Notes under the pieces: generated by a model
Database searches by the model: none
What the model saw: only the letters and a program-made list of their open reading frames with translations
What the model was told of the DNA's origin: nothing
Shown here: positions 53,296 to 59,386 of the stretch, piece by piece
Layout: every line of letters starts with the position of its first letter
Numbering within the stretch: the first letter of the stretch is position 1
Program-made: the position numbers and the translations under genes
DNA from: Desulfovibrio sp. TomC
GTDB taxonomy: Bacteria > Desulfobacterota > Desulfovibrionia > Desulfovibrionales > Desulfovibrionaceae
Direction: 5' to 3'
Length of the DNA: 64,000 bases
Assembly (NCBI RefSeq): GCF_000801335.2
Contig: NZ_JSEH01000009.1
Location: 1-64,000 of the forward strand

Positions 53296-53531
53296 TGTCA
53301 GCCTCTATCTATTGCGAACCAATGGTTGGTCGCTACGACCTCCGAGGCCGCAAGGCCATTCTGGCGTTCTGGGGGGTGGCTGCTTGGTCTGCTGTTGAAC
53401 GGAAGCGCAGGGCCGGCGCACCCGTACTGAAAGACTCTCGCGGCGTATGGACGGCCTGCAGCGCCGACCTGGATGCGTGGAGCGCGGGGAAATGGCCGCC
53501 AGGCAGCCCGGCAGGTGAGGGGCAGGGATAG
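53295..53531 (+). CDS. Helix-turn-helix DNA-binding protein
   Basis: 78 aa: GRYDLRGRKAILAFWGVAAWSAVERKRRAGAPVLKDSRGVWTACSADLDAWSAG. The build (HTH, then a wing with K-D-x-x-G-x-W and a helix) is that of phage small-terminase/excisionase-like winged helices. Translationally coupled to the preceding gene. The 210 bp after it (53532-53741) hold no clear gene; a short minus-strand frame ending ALAGWLRARGK (53537-53615) may be a fragment of an old gene. Confidence 0.62.
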   Translation: MSASIYCEPMVGRYDLRGRKAILAFWGVAAWSAVERKRRAGAPVLKDSRGVWTACSADLDAWSAGKWPPGSPAGEGQG

Positions 53532-53741
53532 GCTGGCCCGCGGGCTACTTTCCCCGCGCCCGCAACCACCCAGCCAAGGCATCCCGGCCAAGCATTCCCT
53601 TGCCGAGCAGCTCGAACACCATGACGCGCTCCGATTCGGGGGTCTGGACAGTGTCCGTCGATCCGCTGGAGGCTCAGGGAGGTTGAGACGGTGACGTGAC
53701 TGGCGTATAGCGGGCAATTTTACCTGCCCCAATAGCCAATG

Positions 53742-54485
53742 TTATTTTATCCCTCTATTCCTCCTGTAGCCGAAAAATCCTAAGACTCCGCCAAGTAATG
53801 ACCAAGCTATCGCTTTACCTATGGCTTCGCCCCAGTTTATATCCACAATAAATGCGGGGAGTATGTCGTATATAGTTGTCCTGTAGGCAAACTCTTCGCT
53901 GGGGATTACAGATGATATTATCGACTGAAAAATAGGTTGGTATAATATCGCATGTTCATCAACAGCATAGCAGAATATTTTTATATATCCAGTATTGGTA
54001 GGTATGATTCCTTCTACTATAGAAACAGAACCGACGGCAGGTATGTTTGCCTTTGAAAACACCCATAGAATTTTCTGGTTTTTATCGTAGTATTTCCTTC
54101 CTTCTCTAAAATCAGATACCAAGCCATTCATTTCTTTTTCTTCTTTATCGTAATGATTTTTAAATGATTGTTCTGATATTTTTTGTAATTTTGCCTCTTG
54201 AATCCTCCCTGGGTTGCTTATATTGATCAAAATATATGGATAAGAAAACCATCTATTTGTATCTTTTTGCTGAAATGCATAGTTATTGCGCGGAATAGAT
54301 GGTTTGTTTGTGCGAGCAATAATTTCGTCTTCTGTTGATTTGATTACGTCTGCCGGGACTGATATCCATCCAGGTGGAAGTGTAATGGAGAAGTATTTGT
54401 TTTTGAATGTTTCGCAAGCGCCATTTATTGGGGAAAAACATGAAATTAATATTGCTGCGATGGCCATGAAGCTAGCATACCCCAT
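53742..54485 (-). CDS. AT-rich cargo gene: exported, membrane-anchored protein
   Basis: 247 aa, on the strand opposite to the late and regulatory genes around it, with conspicuously AT-rich codons against GC-rich surroundings. Signal peptide (ASFMAIAAILISCFSPINGAC, possibly a lipoprotein), a periplasmic domain (FSITLPPGWISVPADVIK...SIVEGIIPTNTGYIKIFCYAV) and a C-terminal membrane helix (AIAWSLLGGVLGFFGYRRN). AGGAGGGAT precedes the ATG. This is the profile of a phage 'moron' or satellite cargo gene; a surface role such as superinfection exclusion is an inference. No family recognised. Confidence 0.75.
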   Translation of the reverse strand: MGYASFMAIAAILISCFSPINGACETFKNKYFSITLPPGWISVPADVIKSTEDEIIARTNKPSIPRNNYAFQQKDTNRWFSYPYILINISNPGRIQEAKLQKISEQSFKNHYDKEEKEMNGLVSDFREGRKYYDKNQKILWVFSKANIPAVGSVSIVEGIIPTNTGYIKIFCYAVDEHAILYQPIFQSIISSVIPSEEFAYRTTIYDILPAFIVDINWGEAIGKAIAWSLLGGVLGFFGYRRNRGIK

Positions 54486-54597
54486 GTCTTATCCCTCCTA
54501 AGGCCTGAATGATATCGACTGTGTAAACCAGTCGCCTGATATCTGGCATCTGATCCCGATGTTTGGCAAGAACTCCTCTTCGATATCCGCTCCTTTG

Positions 54598-54687
54598 GTG
54601 ACGGGTATGACGGGCCATTTCAACCCGTCATGCCCGGGAACCCGCGTGGTTCAGCCATTTGTGTCGGGTGTGACGGGTCTGACGGGT
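54598..54687. repeat. Iteron module B: same layout, different repeat sequence
   Basis: GTGACGGGT (54598) and ATGACGGGC (54607), 7 bp, inverted ACCCGTCAT (54623-54631), a 29-bp spacer, then GTGTCGGGT (54661), GTGACGGGT (54670) and CTGACGGGT (54679). Spacings equal those of module A (9-9-7-9-29-9-9). The spacer matches the module A spacer at 19 of 29 positions, with GCCCGGGAA and CCGC shared. All repeats, including the inverted one, carry the same change from GGCGTTT to GACGGGT. Confidence 0.78.
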
Positions 54688-54741
54688 TACAGAATGGAAA
54701 AAGAGAAAGTGCCCGTCGCCCCATCCTGTCCGGCTTGCCCC

Positions 54742-54850
54742 GTGGCGTTAGTGGCATGACGAAACAAAACGCCACGCCCGGGAAACCGCACTATTCATGG
54801 GTTTGTGGCGTTTGTGGCGTTTCCCGGAAGGGAAAAATGGGAAACGCCAC
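54742..54850. repeat. Iteron module A, right copy
   Basis: GTGGCGTTA (54742), GTGGCATGA (54751), 7 bp, inverted AAACGCCAC (54767), 29-bp spacer, GTGGCGTTT (54805), GTGGCGTTT (54814), and a further AAACGCCAC at 54842. 54767-54822 is the exact reverse complement of 43479-43534. It starts 54 bp after module B, giving a paired A+B site near the right end of the element. Confidence 0.8.
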
Positions 54851-54890
54851 CATCGTCACCCTATTCCCTCAAACTTCACCAGGAGTCCGT

Positions 54891-55118
54891 ATGGAAATCC
54901 AAGGCCCCTTCTTCTCCCTGGCAAAGGCAGCCGAATATTGCGGGTACAAAAGTCCCGAACATTTTGCCGATCTTCTCCGGGGCTACGCTGTCCCAAAATA
55001 CGGTCCCAAGAAAAATCGCTACGCTCGCTCTGTCCTGGATGCCTTCATGGCTGATCCGAAGAGCCTCAAACGGGGAGCGCCGGCAAGGCGGTATGTCCCC
55101 AAAAAAGTTATGGCATAA
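54891..55118 (+). CDS. Small excisionase-like DNA-binding protein
   Basis: 75 aa: FSLAKAAEYCGYKSPEHFADLLRGYAVPKYGPKKNRYARSVLDAFMADP, a winged-helix pattern of AlpA/Xis type, with a basic tail (RRYVPKKVMA). AGGAG precedes the ATG. It sits between the origin-like modules and the repressor, so it may be the excisionase or an early regulator. Confidence 0.65.
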   Translation: MEIQGPFFSLAKAAEYCGYKSPEHFADLLRGYAVPKYGPKKNRYARSVLDAFMADPKSLKRGAPARRYVPKKVMA

Positions 55119-55133
55119 GCCAATCCCTGCCGA

Positions 55134-55331
55134 CTACTCCTCGCCGAACAGATCCTTGGCCCGGCAACCGAGCGACCCAGCAATGGTTGCCAGGGTATCG
55201 AGGGTGCACCGGCCGATCAGGTCACCACGGGCGCGCATGATGGTTTTTTCTGTAAGCCCTGAAGCCTGAGCCATCCCCCTGACCGTTATACCTTTGTCTT
55301 CCATTAACCCCTTGAGCAAGCTGGTAATCAT
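55134..55331 (-). CDS. XRE/Cro-type repressor
   Basis: 65 aa HTH (LMEDKGITVRGMAQASGLTEKTIMRARGDLIGRCTLDTLATIAGSLGCRAKDLF), just the DNA-binding domain without an oligomerisation or cleavage domain. It faces away from the plus-strand genes at 55494, with two operators in the divergent gap, so it is the likely switch of the element. AGAGGG precedes the ATG. Confidence 0.82.
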   Translation of the reverse strand: MITSLLKGLMEDKGITVRGMAQASGLTEKTIMRARGDLIGRCTLDTLATIAGSLGCRAKDLFGEE

Positions 55332-55348
55332 CGTGGCCCTCTTTGTTG

Positions 55349-55405
55349 TTGTGGGAAAGAATTACTACAAACCTTGACTTTGTCTGTGGGAATAAAATAC
55401 CACAA
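55349..55405. promoter_or_regulatory. Two 22-bp operators in the divergent regulatory gap
   Basis: TTGTGG-N10-CTACAA at 55349-55370 and CTGTGG-N10-CCACAA at 55384-55405 share GAA and ATA within the core, and lie 35 bp apart centre to centre. They occupy the AT-rich gap between the repressor start (55331) and the gene at 55494, exactly where the repressor should act on both directions. A TTGACT at 55374 lies between them. Confidence 0.72.
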
Positions 55406-55493
55406 GCAGGACGGCAACAAAAAACAGCCCGGCAAGGAGGTAGAGACTCCCGGCCGGGCCTGACCACAACCCTACCTGCAAGGAGGTAACGTC

Positions 55494-55901
55494 ATGGTTG
55501 GTCTTGAACTATCTATTCCCCGGGCCATCCGCAAGGCTGCGCTCCACGTGGCCGGCTACGTTGAAATTCCCACTGGTGGCAGCATCGGACATCGCGAGAG
55601 CGAAGAGGACGGCTACCGGCGCATGCTACGGAACTTCCGCCTTCTCCACTACCCGCACGATCCGCGCCTTCGGCACTGGTCGGCGCTCACGACAGGGAAC
55701 GAGGACCGGCAAGCTACGCCCGAACAAGTGGCGTTCCAGCTCGAACAACAGCGCCTTGACCTGGAGAAATTCGGGTTGGTCTACGCGGTCCCTGGTGACC
55801 CCGATGCCTTTTGCGTGAAATGGAAGGCACGTCCAGAGAGCGAGTGGGCCGAGACGTTCATGCGCGACGTGGCCGAGGGCCGAGAGGTGCGTCATGGTTA
55901 A
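55494..55901 (+). CDS. Hypothetical protein under repressor control
   Basis: 135 aa. AAGGAGGTAAC before the ATG. Contains EEDGYRRMLRNFRLLHYPHDPRLRHWSAL and EQVAFQLEQQRLDLEKFGLVYAVPGDPDAF. No family recognised. First gene downstream of the operators and overlapping the next by 8 bp, so probably an early antirepressor or DNA-metabolism accessory; this is positional inference only. Confidence 0.65.
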   Translation: MVGLELSIPRAIRKAALHVAGYVEIPTGGSIGHRESEEDGYRRMLRNFRLLHYPHDPRLRHWSALTTGNEDRQATPEQVAFQLEQQRLDLEKFGLVYAVPGDPDAFCVKWKARPESEWAETFMRDVAEGREVRHG

Positions 55902-56226
55902 CCATTCCCACGCCCTGGTGGCGACATCCAAGCGCCCCGAGGGGATGAGCGATACCGAGGTGGCAATGCGAATCCATGAAATCGCCCACACCATCTACCA
56001 CGCGAAGGAAGAATTTCTCGGCAAGGTGGATGAGTTGGCCCAGGAAGCCATGGGGCTGGCCCTGGTGCCCCGAGTAAATGGGAACCCTTCCGACGCGGAA
56101 ATGCTCCAGTGCGATGCTTACAAGCTCATTCGCCAGGGGGTGGAATCAGCGAACACGGGGCTTGATGCCGTGAAGACGGGCATTGAAATTGCCGGCCGGG
56201 CCTACAGGATGAACAAGAAGGCATAG
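55894..56226 (+). CDS. Helical hypothetical protein
   Basis: 110 aa, mostly helical: MRIHEIAHTIYHAKEEFLGKVDELAQEAMGLALVP...CDAYKLIRQGVESANTGLDAVKTGIEIAGRAYRMN. It overlaps the previous gene by 8 bp and is presumably coupled. No family recognised. Confidence 0.62.
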   Translation: MVNHSHALVATSKRPEGMSDTEVAMRIHEIAHTIYHAKEEFLGKVDELAQEAMGLALVPRVNGNPSDAEMLQCDAYKLIRQGVESANTGLDAVKTGIEIAGRAYRMNKKA

Positions 56227-56362
56227 CCCTGGGCCTCGGCAACCGGATCAAGGGCGGCCTGTCTCCTGGTGGAGGTGGGCCGCTTTCTCGTTTGCCGGGC
56301 TGATTGGGGTACTCACGAAAACTCACGTTGCCGAGGCTTATTCCGCCCTTTTCCGCGGCCTA

Positions 56363-56497
56363 GTGGCCGACATGGGGAAAGTGCTATGGACGGGGCTTGC
56401 ATTGAGCCTGGGGGCAGAATGGGGCATCTGGGCCAGCGAGGGAGGGGCGTCCGAGATAGCGCCCCTGACGGGCAAGCCCCAAACCCTTGGCGCTTAA
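56363..56497 (+). CDS. Possible small membrane protein with unclear start
   Basis: A reading frame open from about 56222 to 56497 encodes protein-like sequence (FAGLIGVLTKTHVAEAYSALF, VLWTGLALSLGAEWGIWAS). The first usable start codon is GTG at 56363 (44 aa), with no good ribosome site. It ends PQTLGA, then an A-run shared with 52868. Could be a holin-like peptide, a remnant, or a gene with an unusual start. Confidence 0.35.
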   Translation: MADMGKVLWTGLALSLGAEWGIWASEGGASEIAPLTGKPQTLGA

Positions 56498-56520
56498 AAA
56501 AACGGGGAGAAAACGGTGGT
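56487..56520. repeat. 34-bp repeat of the 52858-52892 segment
   Basis: GCGCTTAAAAAAA, CGGGGAGAAA and CGGTGGTG occur in the same order at both loci, with single-A length differences. At the left locus it forms the end of the interrupted HTH gene and the ribosome site of the NrdR-like gene. At the right no clear gene follows. Confidence 0.7.
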
Positions 56521-56678
56521 GCTGTATGTGGTGTTGGCGGTGACCCCTCGGTATTAGGCTCACCCATGTTGTTGAAGAAAACTTTGTTGGGGGCAACTTT
56601 GGGGGCAATAGAGAAAATGTGAACAGTAAAAGTAATTTTATATTAAGTTGATACGATTCAAATATGGAGTCCTCTCCC

Positions 56679-56695
56679 CCGCCAAATGATGATCC
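56679..56695 (+). other. attR core / junction with a second element relic
   Basis: Exact copy of the 17-bp attL core. To the right, 56701-56767 repeats the integrase-proximal left arm of the element (38770-38837) rather than ordinary chromosome. This is therefore a junction between the intact element and the start of a second, related element. Confidence 0.82.
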
Positions 56696-56910
56696 CACCT
56701 AGTCCGATACGATCCAAAAGTAAGTGAATTCAGTAGTAAGTCCCGGGAGTATGGTCCGGGACTGTCTTGTGGCGTCTAGTGACATCCGCCCTTGAACCGG
56801 ACACGATACCGGACAACAATCCGAGCCGCCGGACAACAGCCGGTGCCGCTCCATTGCTGGAACAAGGACGGTTGTCCGGTATGTCCTCGCACGGGCATGT
56901 CCCCGTGCAT

Positions 56911-57143
56911 GGTACGAGCGTTTCAAGACCAAATGGTCCGCCTCCCACTCCCTGGATGTGATCCAGCGGTTTGAAAAGAATGTCTTCTCCTCCCTTGGAC
57001 CCAGGCCCGTCCGCGATATCCCCCCGTGCTTATGGTCGCCGTGCGACTCATTAAGGGACGTGGAGCCGTAGAAAGCGCCCGCCGCATCCTGCAAATGTGC
57101 GGGCAAATCTTTCGCTGCGCCATCGCCCCGGGACAGGCCGACC
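56911..57143 (+). pseudogene. Fragment of a second tyrosine integrase
   Basis: DNA closely similar to int 39233-39475: the stretch coding YERFK-x-KWSASHSLDVIQR, then RGAVESARRILQMCGQIFR and an AIA-x-GQAD remnant. It has a frameshift near 57028 and lacks both the N-terminal arm domain and the whole catalytic half. Between the arm repeat and this fragment (56768-56910) is unrelated DNA with CCGGACAAC repeats (56809, 56829, inverted at 56871). 57144-57310 shows no gene. Confidence 0.88.
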
Positions 57144-57320
57144 CATTCGCGACCTTGGGCAGGCCGTTGCCGGAGGCATCGCCGAATTGATCCTCCCCGG
57201 CCTTGTCGGCGGCCTTGGCTCGCCCAAGTTGGGATTCCACGAAAGGGACCCTCTGCGATAGCCTCGAGTGAATTTCCAGCAGTCGTTCTTAATAGAATAA
57301 TTATGCCCCTGGCCTATAAA

Positions 57321-57351
57321 TTGACACTATTTTTATATCGATCCGGATAAT
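57321..57351 (+). promoter_or_regulatory. Sigma70-type promoter of the PII-like gene
   Basis: TTGACA at 57321-57326 and GATAAT at 57346-57351 with a 19-bp spacer (or GGATAA with 18 bp), 56 bp before the ATG. AT-rich in a GC-rich setting. Confidence 0.6.
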
Positions 57352-57406
57352 TTCGCCCGAGTGGTGTGCTTTTTTAGCAACGCCGAAAAGTGGAGGCACG
57401 AAATTT

Positions 57407-57829
57407 ATGGATCGCACGCATATCGACCACGATCAGCAAAGATGGTTCGGTGTATTCAGTCATGAGGATACATGCTTTCCAAACTGTGTTGCGAAAGCAA
57501 AGCTGGAAATTATTGTTGCCGCCGACTCGGTGGCAAAACTGTATGCTGTAAAAGCTGCCTTGCAACAAATGGGGGTGGATGAGTTTCTGGAAAGTTCACT
57601 CTTGTGCCATGGACACCGGATGGGACGGCAGGCTTCCTATCGGGGTGTGGCCTATACGGCAAATTTTGTGGAAAAACTCAAGCTCGAGATGCTTGTGCCC
57701 CTCGACGCGGTTGTCCCCGTCGTTGAGGCAATCGGGAACATTGCGAAAGCGGAGGGGATGGAGGATTGGCGACTCTGTTTAACTCCCCAGGTGTTCCCGA
57801 TTGATTTGACGGCTTCGCTGGGCTCCTAA
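57407..57829 (+). CDS. PII-like signalling protein with shortened T-loop
   Basis: 140 aa. PII signature SYRGVAYTANFVEKLKLEMLVPLDAVVPVVEAIGNIAKAEGMEDWRLCLTP matches the YRGxxYTxxFxxKxKxE and C-terminal strand of GlnB. The N-terminal strand-helix (KAKLEIIVAADSVAKLYAVKAALQQMGVDEF) also fits. The T-loop between GRQ and YRG is only two residues against about six in GlnB, so classical GlnB-type uridylylation and partner contacts are unlikely. A 20-aa N-terminal extension is present. It lies near the kdp operon, so potassium or carbon sensing is a possibility, not a demonstration. Confidence 0.68.
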   Translation: MDRTHIDHDQQRWFGVFSHEDTCFPNCVAKAKLEIIVAADSVAKLYAVKAALQQMGVDEFLESSLLCHGHRMGRQASYRGVAYTANFVEKLKLEMLVPLDAVVPVVEAIGNIAKAEGMEDWRLCLTPQVFPIDLTASLGS

Positions 57830-57863
57830 ACGGGAGTCCGGGACATTCGCGAGGGTATGGGGT

Positions 57864-57896
57864 GCCGGGCAGGAGGCGATATGCCTTCCGCCCGGC
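57864..57896 (+). terminator. Strong hairpin after the PII-like gene
   Basis: GCCGGGC (57864-57870) pairs with GCCCGGC (57890-57896), continued inward by GGAGGC/GCCTTCC around GATAT. Located 35 bp past the stop. No T-run follows, so it could be a processing or regulatory hairpin instead. Confidence 0.55.
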
Positions 57897-57996
57897 GAGC
57901 GTTCATGGAAGTTTTCAAAGGTTACCGGGCGGTTATCGTCCGGCGCGCTCGATGCCTTGCATCTGCCTGAGCGATCATATCCGTCCCGGAACCGGC

Positions 57997-58052
57997 TTTA
58001 ACTCTTTTTTTATGCCCCGGATGGATACTTTAACACTTTTTTTACGTGCCCC
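57997..58052 (+). promoter_or_regulatory. Paired T-rich direct repeats resembling KdpE sites
   Basis: TTTAACTCTTTTTTTATG followed by CCCC (57997-58018) and TTTAACACTTTTTTTACG followed by TGCCCC (58029-58052) lie 32 bp apart, three helical turns on the same face. The T7 tract followed by TA(C/T)(A/G) and a C-run is close to the E. coli KdpE site upstream of kdpFABC as I remember it. They precede the sensor-like gene at 58141. The rest of 57830-58140 holds the hairpin above and no gene. Confidence 0.5.
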
Positions 58053-58140
58053 TTTGTAGTCTTGGGCAAAAGCGAGGGGCGTCCCGGCGGACGCCTGGGC
58101 AGGCCGATGGCCGCCGTTTGGTCTCGCCACGGAGAATGCC

Positions 58141-59118
58141 ATGCGCAGATACAGAAGTTTCCTGGGCAACATGGTGTGGATGGCCGTCGGTGCGGCCTTT
58201 TTAGGTGTCGTCCTGGCTGCGGTCGGCGTGTTGCGGCCGGCGGGTCTCTCCCCTGAGGATCTTTCCATTCGGGCGGCAAAACACCGGCTGGCCGCCCAGA
58301 TGCGCCTGGATCTGGCCCGGGAGTCCGAGGCCGAAAAAAGTGCCGTCCTGACCGAGGAGGATCAGGACTCCGTCGCTTTCGCCGACGAGGCCAAGGCGGC
58401 CCTGGCCGAGGTCGAACGCAGCCGGGTGGAGCTGGAGGAGTTGATGCGCTTTGGTGCGACCGCCCGGGAGAAGGAGTCTTTCGACCAATTTTCCCAGTCC
58501 TTTGCCTCGCTGACCAAGGTGGATGCGGTCTTGCTGGAGTTGGCCGTCCAGAACACCAACGTCAAGGCCTATGCTCTGGCTTTCGGGCCGGCTACCGAGA
58601 CCCTGCGCGATCTCGACGCCAGCCTCTCAAGCCTGATGGCGGCCGATTCTGCGGGGCGGCAAGCCAGCCGGGTCGCCATGCTGGCCTTTGCCGTGCAGAC
58701 CGGGGCCTTGCGCATCCAGACCATGCTCGCCCCGCACATCGCCGAAAAAAGCGAGGCCCAGATGGATGCGCTGGAAGCGCGCATGTCCGCCGAAAACCAA
58801 ACAATCAAAGCTGCCTTCGCGGACCTGTCGGCCCTCTCCGCCGTCAAGGACCAGACGGCCTTTAAGGCGGCCCAGACCGCCTATGCCAGGTTTACGGAAC
58901 TCACTGGCCGTATTTTGCACTTGTCGCGCGAGAACACCAATGTCCGCTCCCTGGCCATGTCCCTGGATCAGAAGCGCAAGGCCTTCGCCCGGTGCGAGGC
59001 CGCCTTGGCGCAGCTCCTTGACGTCTTGCCCGAACCGCTGCCGGCTGGCGGAAAATTCGGACGGCAACCGGCATCTCCCGGAACCAACCGGGCACAGCCT
59101 GCCCGGGAGAATATATAA
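58141..59118 (+). CDS. Membrane-anchored four-helix-bundle sensor-like protein without kinase domain
   Basis: 325 aa. One N-terminal membrane segment ([21 protein letters not shown]), then an almost entirely helical extracytoplasmic region with two similar halves ([57 protein letters not shown] and [16 protein letters not shown]...[28 protein letters not shown]). This resembles the 4HB ligand-binding domain of MCPs. No HAMP or signalling domain follows. It sits just before kdpFABC and behind KdpE-like repeats; a role in sensing ions or turgor is inference. Confidence 0.65.
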   Translation: MRRYRSFLGNMVWMAVGAAFLGVVLAAVGVLRPAGLSPEDLSIRAAKHRLAAQMRLDLARESEAEKSAVLTEEDQDSVAFADEAKAALAEVERSRVELEELMRFGATAREKESFDQFSQSFASLTKVDAVLLELAVQNTNVKAYALAFGPATETLRDLDASLSSLMAADSAGRQASRVAMLAFAVQTGALRIQTMLAPHIAEKSEAQMDALEARMSAENQTIKAAFADLSALSAVKDQTAFKAAQTAYARFTELTGRILHLSRENTNVRSLAMSLDQKRKAFARCEAALAQLLDVLPEPLPAGGKFGRQPASPGTNRAQPARENI

Positions 59119-59164
59119 AATTTTTACACATCCCGAGTGCATTTTAACACCGTTTTAATTCCGG
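59114..59164 (+). promoter_or_regulatory. kdp operon upstream region with T-rich repeats
   Basis: TATAAAATTTTTACACATCCCG (59114-59135; 22 bp, last CG outside the core) is followed by TTTTAACACCGTTTTAATT at 59142-59160, again about 28-30 bp apart and similar to the pair at 57997-58052. They overlap the end of the sensor gene and lie 41-90 bp before the first small kdp ORF. Confidence 0.45.
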
Positions 59165-59204
59165 AATGTCTATGTTGGAAGAAATCAAACGGAGGCTTCC
59201 CGTC

Positions 59205-59300
59205 ATGTTCGAGGATATCGTTTATTCGGGTCTGGTCATCGCCGCCGTGGTCGCAACCATCGCCCTGGCGGGATTTTTCGACCGTCTGCGGAGGGTGTGA
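59205..59300 (+). CDS. 31-aa membrane peptide preceding kdpF
   Basis: MFEDIVYSGLVIAAVVATIA then LAGFFDRLRRV: one membrane helix with a basic C-terminus (positive-inside). GGAGG lies 9 nt before the ATG, and it ends 2 bp before the kdpF ATG, so it is expressed with kdp. Not KdpF itself; unnamed small subunit candidate. Confidence 0.65.
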   Translation: MFEDIVYSGLVIAAVVATIALAGFFDRLRRV

Positions 59301-59302
59301 CC

Positions 59303-59386
59303 ATGGAAGTCGTGAGCGTCATTTTGGCTGTGGCCCTGTTCGTCTACCTTATTGCCGCCCTGCTTAAACCGGAGATGTTCGAATGA
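59303..59386 (+). CDS. kdpF: KdpF small subunit
   Basis: 27 aa: [24 protein letters not shown]. The YLxxALLxPExF ending is the KdpF signature. A stabilising lipid-like peptide of the K+-transporting Kdp ATPase. Its stop overlaps the kdpA start (ATGA); GGAGG is present in the end of the preceding ORF. Confidence 0.85.
   Translation: MEVVSVILAVALFVYLIAALLKPEMFE

Noticed and set aside
53537-53690. A short minus-strand gene ending ALAGWLRARGK
   Set aside because: Only about 25 codons after a usable ATG and no ribosome site; at most a remnant.
54559-54759. A small ORF running through module B (VTGMTG...VSGVTGLTG)
   Set aside because: The apparent peptide repeat is just the translation of the 9-bp DNA repeats; no ribosome site.
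56660-56690. A second tRNA-Ser gene at attR
   Set aside because: Only the last bases of the acceptor stem and CCA are present; the anticodon and D arms are missing.
38748-56695. Complete prophage
   Set aside because: No capsid, portal, terminase large subunit, tail or canonical lysis gene was recognised in about 18 kb; the gene set fits a satellite or island better.
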